The notes: generated from the sequence alone by a model not told the origin. Shown: positions 7,404 to 16,107, numbered from the stretch's first letter. The stretch is 43,187 nt of DNA from Phenylobacterium sp. (GCF_030645195.1 NZ_JAUSLW010000066.1:1-43187), one strand, 5' to 3'. Numbers and translations are program-made.

Positions 7404-7418
7404 TGAGAATTAATTGCA
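7404..7418 (+). promoter_or_regulatory. Possible Fur-type box before the TonB receptor
   Basis: TGAGAAT-t-AATTGCA lies 17-31 nt before the chosen start of the receptor. It fits the 7-1-7 arrangement of Fur boxes (TGATAAT-n-ATTATCA) well in the left half and only partly in the right. It is AT-rich in a very GC-rich region. Iron control of this module would make sense, but the match is imperfect. Confidence 0.4.
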
Positions 7419-7434
7419 AGAATGGATCACGCTT

Positions 7435-9558
7435 ATGGGACGGCTGGGCAGGGTGTTGTGCGGCGGAACGGCCTTGGCCCTGCTGGGGGTTATCGTTCCG
7501 GCCCAGGCCCAGGACGAGGTGGCGGTCGACGAACTGGTGGTGACCGCCCTGCGCTCCGAAGCGCCCCGGGCCACGGTGCCCTCCACCATCCAGATCATCG
7601 GCGAAAGCGAGCTGCGCGTGCAGCAGTCCCTGTCGATGAGCGCGGTGGAGGCGGTCTCGGCCCTGGTTCCGTCCTTCTCGCCGACCCGGCAGAAGCTGTC
7701 GGGCGCCGGGGAGACCCTGCGCGGCCGCTCGCCCCTCTATCTGGTGGACGGGGTGCCGCAGTCGACGCCCCTGCGCGACGATAGCCGCGACGGTTTCACC
7801 ATCGATCCCTTCTTCATCGACCGCGTCGAGGTGGTGTTCGGTTCCAACGCCATCCAGGGTGTGGGCGCCACCGGCGGGGTGATCAACTACGTCACCGCGC
7901 CGACCCCGAAGGCCGGCCAGGGCTGGACCGGCAAGGTCCTGGCCCAGACCAGCTTCGACGAGGGCGTGCTGGACGACAGCTTCGGTTACAAGGCCGCCGG
8001 CCTGGTGGGCCGCGACTTCGGGGCATGGGACTTCGTGGCCGGCGCCGCCTATGAGACCCGCGGCGGCTATTACGACGCCGACGGCCGCCGGATCGGCATC
8101 GACGCGACCCAGGGCGAGCTGCAGAATTCCGACAGCTGGTCGCTGTTCGGCAAGGCCGGGATCGAGCTGGGCGATGAGCGCCGCCTGGAGGCCATGCTCA
8201 ACCACTTCGAGCTGGAGGGCGGCAACGACGACGTCCTGGTGATCGGCAACCGCGCCATCGGCCTGCCGGCCAGCGCCCGGCCCGGCGTCCAGCCCGGCCT
8301 GCCAACCGCCAACGAGGTCACCTCGGCGGCGATCACCTACAAGGACCGCGACCTGTTCGGCGGCGTCCTGACCGCCCAGGGCTTCGCCCACGACTATCAC
8401 GGCGTGTTCGGCGGCTCGATCACCGGCGCCTTCCAGGACGTCCGCATCGCCCCGATCGGCGCCCTGTTCGACCAATCGGCCAACAACTCCCAGAAGCAGG
8501 GCTTCAAGCTGGATTACGAGCGCGGCTTCGAGGCCGTCCCCGGCCTGAAGGTGCTGGCGGGCCTCGACGGCCTGAAGGACAAGACCTACCAGGAACTGGT
8601 GCTCACCAACCGGGTCTGGGTGCCCAAGACCACCTATAAGAGCCTCTCGCCCTTCCTGCAGGTCCACCAGGCCCTGTGGGACGAGCGCCTCCACCTGTCG
8701 GCCGGGGTGCGGCAGGAGAACGCCACCCTGGAGGTGGGGGATTTCACCACCCTGGCCTCGTCGGGCAACACCCGGGTCGCGGGCGGGGAGCCCAGCTTCA
8801 CCGAGGTGCTGACCAATGTCGGCGGGACCTTCCGGGTCCAGGACGGGGTCACAGCCTATGTCTCCTACGCCCAGGGCTTCACCATGCCCGACGTCGGCCG
8901 GGTGCTGCGGGCCATCAACACCTCGGGCCGCGACGTCGACACCTATCTGGACGTGGCCCCTGTGGTCTCCGACAATGTGGAGCTGGGGGTCGAGTTCGCC
9001 CGCGGGCCGCTGAACGGCTCGCTGGCCTGGTTCTCCTCGGCCTCGGACAAGGGCGCCCTGCTGGTGCTCAACGCCGGCGGCGCCTTCGACGTGCAGCGCC
9101 AGCGCACCGAGATCGAGGGCCTTGAGGCCACCCTGCGCTGGAAGGCTGCCGACTGGCTGACCCTGGGGGCGGCCTATTCGCGCCTGGAGGGCCGCACCGA
9201 CGGCAATGGCGACGGCCGCGTCGACCAGGACCTGGACGGCGCCAACATCTCCCCCGACCGCCTGACCCTCACCGCCGACGCCACCTATGGCGCCTTCGAC
9301 TTCCGCCTGCAGGGCCAGGTCTTCGAGGCCCGCAGCTTCCAGGGCCAGCCGACGGCCAACAATTTCGAGGGCTATGAGCTGCTGGACGCGGTGGCGGCCT
9401 GGAACGCGCCCTTCGGCGTGGTCAGCCTGGGGATCCGCAACCTGCTGGATGAGCAGTACATCACCTACAACAGCGACACGACCAACCCGACCGACAACAG
9501 CCGCTACTTCGCCGGCCAAGGCCGCGCGGTGACCCTGGGGATCGTGCGGGCCTTCTGA
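7435..9558 (+). CDS. TonB-dependent outer-membrane receptor
   Basis: The 707-aa protein begins with a signal peptide (MGRLGRVLCGGTALALLG, then VIVPAQAQ). A plug domain follows, with TVPSTIQIIGESEL, ETLRGRSPLYLVDGVPQSTP and IDRVEVVFGSNAIQGVGATGG, then a beta-barrel of about 560 residues that ends GQGRAVTLGIVRAF with a terminal Phe. Such receptors import iron-siderophores, heme, cobalamin or other large ligands with energy from TonB. A TTG at 7414 is in frame, but the ATG at 7435 gives a cleaner signal peptide. The stop overlaps the next start (TGATG), which ties it to the PepSY protein. This pairing and the Fur-like box suggest ferric siderophore uptake; the ligand is unknown. Confidence 0.9.
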   Translation: MGRLGRVLCGGTALALLGVIVPAQAQDEVAVDELVVTALRSEAPRATVPSTIQIIGESELRVQQSLSMSAVEAVSALVPSFSPTRQKLSGAGETLRGRSPLYLVDGVPQSTPLRDDSRDGFTIDPFFIDRVEVVFGSNAIQGVGATGGVINYVTAPTPKAGQGWTGKVLAQTSFDEGVLDDSFGYKAAGLVGRDFGAWDFVAGAAYETRGGYYDADGRRIGIDATQGELQNSDSWSLFGKAGIELGDERRLEAMLNHFELEGGNDDVLVIGNRAIGLPASARPGVQPGLPTANEVTSAAITYKDRDLFGGVLTAQGFAHDYHGVFGGSITGAFQDVRIAPIGALFDQSANNSQKQGFKLDYERGFEAVPGLKVLAGLDGLKDKTYQELVLTNRVWVPKTTYKSLSPFLQVHQALWDERLHLSAGVRQENATLEVGDFTTLASSGNTRVAGGEPSFTEVLTNVGGTFRVQDGVTAYVSYAQGFTMPDVGRVLRAINTSGRDVDTYLDVAPVVSDNVELGVEFARGPLNGSLAWFSSASDKGALLVLNAGGAFDVQRQRTEIEGLEATLRWKAADWLTLGAAYSRLEGRTDGNGDGRVDQDLDGANISPDRLTLTADATYGAFDFRLQGQVFEARSFQGQPTANNFEGYELLDAVAAWNAPFGVVSLGIRNLLDEQYITYNSDTTNPTDNSRYFAGQGRAVTLGIVRAF

Positions 9559-10604
9559 TGGGCCTGATCCGCACCCTGCACGCCTGGGCCGGGGCGATCC
9601 TCGCCCTGGTCCTGGTGGTGCTCGGCCTCTCGGGCTCCCTGCTGGTGCTGCGTGAGGACTGGGTGAAGCTGACCGTGCCGCAGGCGCGGGCGGCGGTGAG
9701 CCCGACCGCGGCCGTCCTGGGGGCGGCGGCGGAGGCCGTGGAGGCCGAGGGTCGCCCGCGCAGCATGATGTTCGCCGGTCCCCACCTCGGCGTCCATCGT
9801 CTGACCTATCCGAAGGACGGCATGGCCTACGCCGCCGCCGACGGCGCCATCCTGGCCCGCTGGACCGACACCGAGCGGGTCGAGCAATGGGTCTTCCAGC
9901 TGCATCACCGGCTGCTGGCCGGGGAGAGCGGCGAGATGGTGGTGGGGGTGTCGGGCCTGGCGGGCGCGGTGCTCTGCCTGACCGGGGTGATCGTCTGGTT
10001 CCCGGCCTGGCGCAGCTTCGCCGGCAGCGTCTGGCCCAGGTCGACGGCGCGGCGGGACCTGGTGTCCTCGCACCGGGACCTGGGAATCCTCATGGCCGTC
10101 CCGGTGCTGATCCTGTGCCTGACCGGCGGCATGATCATCTTCAGCGAGACCAGCAAGGCCCTGCTCTCCGCCGTGGCGCCCGGTGGGGTCGAGGCGCCCA
10201 GGCCGCCGCTGGCGGGGGAGGGGGATATCGACTGGCCCGTGGCCCTGGCCGGCGCCCAGGCGGCCTTCCCGCAAGCGACCCTGCGGCTGGCGAGCTGGCC
10301 GGCCAAGCCCGGGGCGCCCGCCGCCATCCGCATGAAGCAGCCAGCCGAGTGGCACCCCAACGGCCGCACCCTGGTCTATATAGACCCGTCGACCTCGCGG
10401 GTGATCGGCGCGGTGGACGCCCAGGCCTTCGGGCCCGGCGCGCGGCTGCAGAACGTTGTCTTCCCCATTCACGCCGGCTCGGTGGGCGGCAGACTCTATG
10501 ACCTGGTGGTGTTCCTGGGGGGACTGGCCCTGGCGGCCCTGGGCGGGCTCGGCCTGTGGTCGTTCCTGGTCCAGCAGCGGCGGGCCTGGGCCCGGTCCCG
10601 CTAG
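9558..10604 (+). CDS. PepSY-associated TM helix protein (probable ferric-siderophore reductase type)
   Basis: The 348-aa protein has about four membrane spans: residues 8-32, the region after QLHHRLLAGESGEMVVGVSG, the region after SSHRDLGILMAVP, and near the C-terminus (DLVVFLGGLALAALGGLG). Histidines in the helices (HAWAG near the start, QLHHRL, SSHRDLG, FPIHAGSVGG) follow the PepSY-associated TM family and could bind heme. Members linked to TonB receptors are thought to reduce ferric siderophores at the inner membrane. The ATG overlaps the receptor stop by 1 nt, so both are probably made together. Its stop shares a CTAG with the convergent erpA stop. Confidence 0.85.
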   Translation: MGLIRTLHAWAGAILALVLVVLGLSGSLLVLREDWVKLTVPQARAAVSPTAAVLGAAAEAVEAEGRPRSMMFAGPHLGVHRLTYPKDGMAYAAADGAILARWTDTERVEQWVFQLHHRLLAGESGEMVVGVSGLAGAVLCLTGVIVWFPAWRSFAGSVWPRSTARRDLVSSHRDLGILMAVPVLILCLTGGMIIFSETSKALLSAVAPGGVEAPRPPLAGEGDIDWPVALAGAQAAFPQATLRLASWPAKPGAPAAIRMKQPAEWHPNGRTLVYIDPSTSRVIGAVDAQAFGPGARLQNVVFPIHAGSVGGRLYDLVVFLGGLALAALGGLGLWSFLVQQRRAWARSR

Positions 10605-10933
10605 ATGGAGAAGCTCACGCCGCAGCCGCAGCTGGACTTGGCGTTGGGGTTGCGGACGCGGAACTCGGCGCCGGCCAGTTCGTCGACATAGTCGATCACC
10701 GACCCCTTGAGCAGGATCAGGCTCATCTCGTCCACCAGGGCCGCGGCCCCGTCATGCTCCACCACCAGGTCGTCGGCCTGCCGCTCGCTGACCAGGGCGA
10801 ACTGGTACTGGAAGCCCGAGCAACCGCCGCCCTCCACCGCCACGCGCAGCATGACGGGGTGGCCCTCGGTCTGGCTGAGGTGGTGCAGCCGCTGGGCGGC
10901 GGTCGGCGAGAGGGTCAGGTCTGATGTGGTCAT
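10601..10933 (-). CDS. erpA: Iron-sulfur cluster insertion protein ErpA
   Basis: This 110-aa A-type carrier hands Fe-S clusters to target enzymes. The three cluster-binding cysteines are present: Cys38 in EGGGCSGFQYQF, and Cys102 and Cys104 in SSCGCGVSFSI. The N-terminal extension in the open frame (MYARNLRW...) lies across the divergent dgt promoter region, so the ATG at 10933 (MTTSDLTLSP) was chosen. ErpA next to dgt is a typical alphaproteobacterial arrangement, and the two genes are divergent across 79 bp. IlvD at the window start is a plausible client, but that is an inference. Confidence 0.92.
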   Translation of the reverse strand: MTTSDLTLSPTAAQRLHHLSQTEGHPVMLRVAVEGGGCSGFQYQFALVSERQADDLVVEHDGAAALVDEMSLILLKGSVIDYVDELAGAEFRVRNPNAKSSCGCGVSFSI

Positions 10934-11012
10934 GATGTGTAAAACGCTGGTCTGGCCTATATGAGGGTGACTGGGCCCCTGACCAAGGGGCCACCGCAGA
11001 TTGCGAGCATAC

Positions 11013-12191
11013 ATGGCTTTGACGGTTCCGCCCCGCGTCTCCTACGCCGAAGACCCCGGCCTGTCCCTGGGCCGCAAGGTGGTCGAGCCGGAGAGCCGTA
11101 ACCGCACCCCCTTCGCCCGCGACCGCGACCGCATCATCCACGCCACCGCCTTCCGGCGGCTGAAGGAGAAGACCCAGGTCTTCGTGGCCCACGAGGGCGA
11201 CCACTTCCGCACCCGCCTGACCCACTCCCTGGAGGTGGCCCAGGTGGCCCGGTCGCTGGCCACGGCGCTGGGCCTGGACGCCGACCTGGCCGAGACCATC
11301 GCTCTGGCCCACGACCTCGGCCATCCGCCCTTCGGCCACGCCGGGGAGGACGAGCTGCAGATCCAGATGGAGCCCTATGGGGGCTTCGACCACAATGTGC
11401 AGACCTTCCGGGTGGTGACCAAGCTGGAGCGCCGCTATCCGCGCTGGGACGGGCTGAACCTGACCTGGGAGACCCTGGAGGGGGTGATCAAGCACAATGG
11501 CCCGGTGACGGCCAAGCTTTCCCAGCCCTCCTGGAACGCCATCAAGGAGTTCGACGCCGAGTACGACCTGGGCCTGGACACCTGGGCCTCGGCCGAGGCC
11601 CAGTGCGCGGCCCTGGCCGACGACATCGCCGACAACAACCACGACGTGGACGACGGGGTGCAGGCGGGCCTGTTCCACCTGAAGGAGCTGCTGGACGTGC
11701 CGCTGATCGGGCCGATCCTGGCCAGCGTCTACAGGGACTATCCCGACCTCGACCCCGGCATCGTGCGGCTGGAGGCGGTGCGGCGCATGATCGGGGCCAT
11801 GATCGACGACGTCCTGGCCGAGACCGAGCGCCGGGCGATCTCGTCCAAGGTGGCCTCGGCCGACGACGTGCGGCATCTCGACCACGCCCTGGTGGCCTTC
11901 TCCCGCGACATGCTGGAGGATCTGGGGCGGCTGCGGGAATTCCTGATGAACCGGATGTACCGGCACTGGAAGGTCAATCGCACCCGCTCCCAGGCCCGCC
12001 GTATTCTGGCCGAGATGTTCCAGTTGTTCATGAGCGAACCCGATGTCCTGCCGACGGAGTGGTTCGCCCGGTCGCAGAACCGCGACGACGCCGGCCGCGC
12101 CCGGGTGGTGTGTGACTACATCGCCGGCATGACCGACCGTTTCGCCATCGAAGAGCACCGCAGGCTTTTCCACCTCGACGTCTGGAATTAG
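11013..12191 (+). CDS. dgt: dGTP triphosphohydrolase-like HD protein
   Basis: The 392-aa protein removes triphosphate from dNTPs and helps set nucleotide pools. It has the N-terminal [20 protein letters not shown] signature and the metal-binding HD motif: His71 in RLTHSLEV, then His100-Asp101, His104 and His109 in [12 protein letters not shown] later Asp lies in [16 protein letters not shown]. Length and motifs match the dGTPase-like proteins of alphaproteobacteria. The ATG at 11013 is preferred over a TTG 12 nt upstream. Only 100 bp separate it from the SPOR gene; argS, which often stands between them in related bacteria, is not here. Confidence 0.93.
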   Translation: MALTVPPRVSYAEDPGLSLGRKVVEPESRNRTPFARDRDRIIHATAFRRLKEKTQVFVAHEGDHFRTRLTHSLEVAQVARSLATALGLDADLAETIALAHDLGHPPFGHAGEDELQIQMEPYGGFDHNVQTFRVVTKLERRYPRWDGLNLTWETLEGVIKHNGPVTAKLSQPSWNAIKEFDAEYDLGLDTWASAEAQCAALADDIADNNHDVDDGVQAGLFHLKELLDVPLIGPILASVYRDYPDLDPGIVRLEAVRRMIGAMIDDVLAETERRAISSKVASADDVRHLDHALVAFSRDMLEDLGRLREFLMNRMYRHWKVNRTRSQARRILAEMFQLFMSEPDVLPTEWFARSQNRDDAGRARVVCDYIAGMTDRFAIEEHRRLFHLDVWN

Positions 12192-12291
12192 GGCGTCTCG
12201 GCGGTTCGAAGCCCGCCGGCCTTCGATACACTGACGCCAAGGCCGTGCGATTCGTTTCGCGCGCGCTTTCCGATTCCCTTGGGAGCCTTCG

Positions 12292-13065
12292 ATGACCAAC
12301 CCCGATCGCGGCGCCTACACGCCCCCGACCGACGCGCCCCTGGCCTTCGACGCGCGCCAGCCGGTGCGCGGAACCCGGCCGGCTCCCATGATGCTGATCA
12401 TCAGCGCCCTGGTGCTGATCGGCCTGGTGGTGGCGATCTTCGTCTTCTATCGCTCCGGCGTGCGCCAGGCCGGCGCCGCGCCCCAGGCGGTGGGGACCCC
12501 CGTCGGCGCCATCAAGGGCCCCGCGCCGGCCGAGGACCAGCCGGTGGACCCCGCCGCGGGCCTGCAGATCTACCAGTCGTCCGAGGGCGCCGCGGCGCCG
12601 ACCGCCCCCAACTTCACCGCCCCGCCGGAACAGCCCGCGACCCGGGCCGCGCCGCCGGTGGCCGTGGTGACTCCGCCGCCGGCCCCCAAGCCCGCGCCGA
12701 ACCTTCCCGTGGCCGCCGGACCCGCGCCCGGCCCGGTCGCGGCCATGCCCGTCACCCCGGCGCCCAAGCCCGTCCCGGCCCTGAAGCCGAACCTGCCGGC
12801 CGCCACGCCCGCGGCGGCCGCCGGTGGCGCGGCCTCGGTGCAGATCGGCGCCTTCTCCTCCCAGGCCCTGGCCGACAAGGGCTGGAACGACGCGGCCAAG
12901 ATCGCGCCGGGCGCCACGGCGGGCAAAGGCAAGCGGGTCGAGGCCATCCAGAAGGACGGCGCCACCCTCTATCGGACCGCGGTGACCGGCTTCTCCAGCC
13001 GCGCCGACGCCGCGGCCTTCTGCGATCAGCTCAAGGCCGCCGGCAAGTCCTGCTTCGTGAAGTGA
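12292..13065 (+). CDS. SPOR-domain protein
   Basis: The 257-aa protein has a short cytoplasmic start, one membrane span at about residues 33-53 (MLIISALVLIGLVVAIFVFY), and a long Pro/Ala-rich periplasmic linker with repeated PAPKPAPN-type units. A C-terminal SPOR domain occupies about residues 180-257 (ASVQIGAFSSQALADKGWN to SCFVK). SPOR domains bind peptidoglycan strands stripped of stem peptides, as found at the division septum. Its neighbour nagZ handles cell-wall fragments. Its stop overlaps the nagZ start, so they are probably co-translated. Confidence 0.9.
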   Translation: MTNPDRGAYTPPTDAPLAFDARQPVRGTRPAPMMLIISALVLIGLVVAIFVFYRSGVRQAGAAPQAVGTPVGAIKGPAPAEDQPVDPAAGLQIYQSSEGAAAPTAPNFTAPPEQPATRAAPPVAVVTPPPAPKPAPNLPVAAGPAPGPVAAMPVTPAPKPVPALKPNLPAATPAAAAGGAASVQIGAFSSQALADKGWNDAAKIAPGATAGKGKRVEAIQKDGATLYRTAVTGFSSRADAAAFCDQLKAAGKSCFVK

Positions 13066-14084
13066 GCGTCAGCGCCTCCATCCTCGGCTGCGCGGGCCTG
13101 AGCCTCTCGAGCGAGGAGCAGGCCTTCTTCCGCGACGTGCGCCCCTGGGGGTTCATCCTCTTCAAGCGCAATGTCGACAGCCCCGACCAGGTGCGGGCCC
13201 TGACCGATCAGCTCCGCGCCTGCGTGGAGCGGCCCGACGCCCCGATCCTGATCGACCAGGAGGGCGGCCGCGTCGCCCGCCTGGGGCCGCCCCACTGGCG
13301 GCGCTATCCGCCCGGCCGGGCCTATGGCGACCTGCCGGCCAACGATCCCCTGCTGCGCCGGGAGATCACCCGCCTGGGGGGGCGCCTGCTGGCCCAGGAC
13401 CTTTCGGCCCTGGGGATCAATGTCGACTGCGTGCCGGTGCTGGACGTACCCGGCGAGGGCGCCCACGACATCATCGGCGACCGGGCCTATGCGAAGACCC
13501 CCGAGGGCGTCGCCCAGCTGGGCCGCGCGGCCTGCGAGGGCCTGATCGCCGGGGGCGTCCTGCCGGTGATCAAGCACATCCCCGGCCACGGCCGGGCCAT
13601 GGCCGACAGCCACCACGACCTGCCTGTGGTGGACGCCGCTTACGAAGACCTCGAGGCCCGCGACTTCGCCCCCTTCCGGGTGCTGTCGGACATGCCGATG
13701 GCGATGAGCGCCCACGTCGTCTACACCGCCGTCGATCCGCGCGGCCCGGCCACGACCTCCAAGCGGGCCATCAGCACGGTGATCCGCAAGGCCATCGGCT
13801 TCGACGGCCTGCTGATGACCGACGACCTGTCCATGAAGGCCCTGGGCGGCGACTTCACCACCCGCGCCAAGGCCGCCCTGGCGGCCGGCTGCGACGTGGT
13901 CCTGCACTGCAACGGCGACATGGACGAGATGAAGCAGGTGATCGCCGGGACCCGTCCGCTCTCCGGCCGCGCCGCCCAGCGGGCCCGCGCGGCGCTGGGC
14001 CGCATCGCCCGCGCACCCGAGCCCTTCGATGTTGAGGAGGGCCGCGCGCGATTCGACGCGGCCTTCGCGGGGCACTGGTCTTGA
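13062..14084 (+). CDS. nagZ: Beta-N-acetylhexosaminidase NagZ
   Basis: The 340-aa glycoside hydrolase family 3 enzyme removes GlcNAc from anhydromuropeptides during cell-wall recycling in the cytoplasm. It has GWGFILFKRN-like and DQEGGRVARL motifs, the catalytic loop KHIPGHGRAMADSHHDLPVV (about residues 171-190, with the His of GHG/DSHH), and the nucleophile region LLMTDDLSMKAL (Asp254/Asp255). The start is GTG, overlapping the SPOR stop as GTGA; the family N-terminus (ILGCAGLSLSSEEQAFF) begins right there. There is no signal peptide, as expected for NagZ. Confidence 0.93.
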   Translation: MSVSASILGCAGLSLSSEEQAFFRDVRPWGFILFKRNVDSPDQVRALTDQLRACVERPDAPILIDQEGGRVARLGPPHWRRYPPGRAYGDLPANDPLLRREITRLGGRLLAQDLSALGINVDCVPVLDVPGEGAHDIIGDRAYAKTPEGVAQLGRAACEGLIAGGVLPVIKHIPGHGRAMADSHHDLPVVDAAYEDLEARDFAPFRVLSDMPMAMSAHVVYTAVDPRGPATTSKRAISTVIRKAIGFDGLLMTDDLSMKALGGDFTTRAKAALAAGCDVVLHCNGDMDEMKQVIAGTRPLSGRAAQRARAALGRIARAPEPFDVEEGRARFDAAFAGHWS

Positions 14085-14890
14085 GCAACACCTTCCAGCC
14101 CAATCTCGACTTCGAGGCCGCGGCCACCGCGGCCGAGGACGGCGAGGCCCTGATCATCGACCTGGAGGGCTATGAGGGCCCGCTCCATGTGCTGCTGGCC
14201 CTGGCGCGCAGCCAGAAGGTCGACCTGATGAAGCTGTCGATCACCCGGCTCGCCGACCAGTACCTGGCCTTCGTGCATCAGGCCCGGCGCATCCGCTTCT
14301 CGCTGGCCGCCGACTATCTGGTGATGGCCGCCTGGCTGACCTATCTGAAGTCCCGCCTGCTGCTGCCCAAGCCGGAACGGCCCAAGGCCGAGGAGCCGCC
14401 GGCCGAGGAGATGGCCGCGCAGCTGGCCTTCCGCCTGGCCAAGCTCGACGCCATGCGCCGGTCCGCCGACGCCCTGCGCGGAGGGGCGCAACTGGGCCGC
14501 GACGTCTTCCTGCGCGGCGATCCCCAGGCGATCCAGATCATCCCGTCCAACCGCCTGGAGGGCGACCTCTACGGCCTGATGAGCGCCTATATCGCCCAGC
14601 GGAAAAAGGAACAGGACCGCCACTACACCCCGCGCTCACCCCAGGCCTATCCGCTGGAGGCGGCCCGCGAGCGGCTGCGCGACATGCTGCCGGACCTGTC
14701 GCGCTGGACCGCCCTGGAGGGCATCGCGCCCTTGCGCCCCGGCGCCGAACCCGGCCCGAGCCGCGCCTCCTATGTCGCCTCCACCCTCTCGGCCAGCCTG
14801 GAGCTGGTGAAGGAAGGGGTCATGGAGGCCCGCCAGCTGGAGGCCTTCGCCGACATCTTCCTGCGCGCTCGCCGGGGAGCCGCCGCGTGA
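14081..14890 (+). CDS. scpA: Segregation and condensation protein A
   Basis: The 269-aa protein is the kleisin subunit of the SMC-ScpAB condensin, which compacts and separates chromosomes. The N-terminal kleisin motif LEGYEGPLHVLLALARSQKVDL begins near residue 26, followed by ITRLADQYLAFV and AADYLVMAAWLTYLKSRLLLP. The C-terminal winged-helix part ends the chain. The start is a TTG overlapping the nagZ stop (TTGA). The residues before the kleisin motif are acidic and probably disordered. It sits next to scpB, its partner. Confidence 0.93.
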   Translation: MSNTFQPNLDFEAAATAAEDGEALIIDLEGYEGPLHVLLALARSQKVDLMKLSITRLADQYLAFVHQARRIRFSLAADYLVMAAWLTYLKSRLLLPKPERPKAEEPPAEEMAAQLAFRLAKLDAMRRSADALRGGAQLGRDVFLRGDPQAIQIIPSNRLEGDLYGLMSAYIAQRKKEQDRHYTPRSPQAYPLEAARERLRDMLPDLSRWTALEGIAPLRPGAEPGPSRASYVASTLSASLELVKEGVMEARQLEAFADIFLRARRGAAA

Positions 14891-15528
14891 CCGATCCCGC
14901 CGAGCGCCAGGTCGAGGCCCTGCTGTTCGCCGCCGCCGGCCCGCTCAGCCTGGACGACATCGCCAAGCGCCTGCCGGCCAATTCAGACGTCGAGGCGGCC
15001 ATCGCCGCCCTGCAGGCGACCTATGCCGGGCGTGGCGTGGAGCTGGTCTGCGTGGCCGACCGCTGGCGCTTCCAGACCGCGCCGGACCTCGCCTTCCTGA
15101 TGACCGAGGAGCGGGAGGAGCCCCGGCGCCTGTCCAAGGCCGCCCAGGAGACCCTGGCCATCATCGCCTATCACCAGCCGGTGACCCGGGCCGAGATCGA
15201 GTCCGTGCGCGGGGTCCAGGCCAGTCGAGGCACCCTGGACGTGCTGCTGGAGCTGGGTTTGGTGCGGATGCGCGGCCGTCGGCGCACGCCGGGCCGGCCC
15301 GTCACCTACGGCACCACCGACGCCTTCCTGGAGCACTATGGCCTGGCGGCCCTGGCCGACCTGCCCGGCATGGCCGAGATGAAGGCCGCGGGCCTGCTCA
15401 GCCTGGACCTGCCCGCCGACTTCGCCCTGCCCAATCCGGGCGGCGTCGACCTGGAGGAGGACCCGCTGGAGGACGACGCGGCGCCCGAATTCCACACAGA
15501 CTTCCTCGGAGAGGAAGAAGAGCGCTGA
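14887..15528 (+). CDS. scpB: Segregation and condensation protein B
   Basis: The 213-aa protein carries two winged-helix domains and pairs with ScpA in condensin. It has VEALLFAAAGPLSLDDIAKRL at the start, then LSKAAQETLAIIAYHQPVTRAEIE, then SVRGVQASRGTLDVLLELGL with GRPVTYGTTDAFLEHYGL, the standard ScpB signature. The last 40 residues are very acidic (DLEEDPLEDDAAPEF) and likely flexible. The start is GTG in a GTGA overlap with scpA. The next gene is 351 bp away, across repeat B and a new promoter, so this ends the coupled nagZ-scpAB group. Confidence 0.93.
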   Translation: MTDPAERQVEALLFAAAGPLSLDDIAKRLPANSDVEAAIAALQATYAGRGVELVCVADRWRFQTAPDLAFLMTEEREEPRRLSKAAQETLAIIAYHQPVTRAEIESVRGVQASRGTLDVLLELGLVRMRGRRRTPGRPVTYGTTDAFLEHYGLAALADLPGMAEMKAAGLLSLDLPADFALPNPGGVDLEEDPLEDDAAPEFHTDFLGEEEER

Positions 15529-15583
15529 TCCGTCGCGGGAGGTTCTTGGGGAGCGCAGACTCAATTCTGCGATCCCCAAGGCG

Positions 15584-15744
15584 CCCTTCTCCCCTTGCGG
15601 GAGAAGGTGGCCGGTCGGAGACCGGTCGGATGAGGGGTCGTGCTCCCCTCTCCACATGTGTTGAAGCGCCCCAACCCGAGAGGTTTATCGACCCCTCATC
15701 CGACCCTGCTCCGCAGGGCCACCTTCTCCCGCAAGGGGAGAAGG
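15584..15744. repeat. Family B intergenic repeat without an A insert
   Basis: This element fills the middle of the 351-bp scpB-tatA gap. The left arm from 15584 contains CCTTCTCCCCTTGCGGGAGA and GGCCGGTCGGA, with GACCGGTCGG repeated in tandem. The right arm from 15690 contains GACCCCTCATCCGACC and ends GCAAGGGGAGAAGG at 15744. The loop between them has about 38 nt of unique sequence instead of the A unit found in the other two copies. It could serve as a transcription terminator for scpB. Confidence 0.75.
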
Positions 15745-15788
15745 AACTCACATGTCATTCCGATTGAGTACGAACACTTGCGATCCGA

Positions 15789-15818
15789 TTGGCGCGCGGT
15801 CACCTAAGCGACTATATT
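15789..15818 (+). promoter_or_regulatory. Probable tatA promoter
   Basis: TTGGCG (15789-15794), an 18-bp spacer and TATATT (15813-15818) lie about 60 nt before the tatA ATG. The 12-bp sequence TGGCGCGCGGTC overlaps the -35 box and is repeated at 15837-15848, downstream of the expected start. The ribosome site AGAGGAG precedes the ATG at 15880. Confidence 0.5.
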
Positions 15819-15879
15819 CGACGGCAAGATCACAACTGGCGCGCGGTCCGCGAGGCCGCTGACGCAGAGGAGTAAGTTC

Positions 15880-16083
15880 ATGGGTGCTTTCGGTCCCATC
15901 CACTGGATCATCGTGGCGGTGGTCGTGCTGCTGCTGTTCGGCGGCCGCGGGAAACTGTCGGGGATCATGGGCGACGCCGCCAAGGGCATCCGCGCCTTCA
16001 AGGATGGCCTTAAGGACGGCGACGAGGTGGCCTCGACGGCCGCCAAGCCCCTGCCCAGCGAAAAAGACGAAGCCCGCAGCTAA
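15880..16083 (+). CDS. tatA: Twin-arginine translocase subunit TatA
   Basis: The 67-aa protein is the pore-forming or membrane-weakening subunit of the Tat pathway, which exports folded proteins. It has the short N-terminal membrane helix ([15 protein letters not shown]), the FGG-K hinge ([20 protein letters not shown]), an amphipathic helix and a charged tail. Its start has a good AGAGGAG ribosome site. It is followed by a hairpin with a T run before tatB, so it may be made in excess over TatB and TatC. Confidence 0.95.
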   Translation: MGAFGPIHWIIVAVVVLLLFGGRGKLSGIMGDAAKGIRAFKDGLKDGDEVASTAAKPLPSEKDEARS

Positions 16084-16107
16084 TCGGCTGCCGTTCCCGG
16101 AAATCCG

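Noticed and set aside
7000..9519. An 839-codon open frame on the minus strand across the TonB receptor
   Set aside because: It is antisense to a receptor with clear plug and barrel motifs. Its product is a Gln/Arg/His/Gly-rich string without domains, typical of shadow frames in GC-rich DNA.
12279..13061. Upstream extension of the nagZ frame over the SPOR gene
   Set aside because: The product is an Arg/Gly-rich shadow of the SPOR gene; NagZ homology begins at the GTG at 13062.
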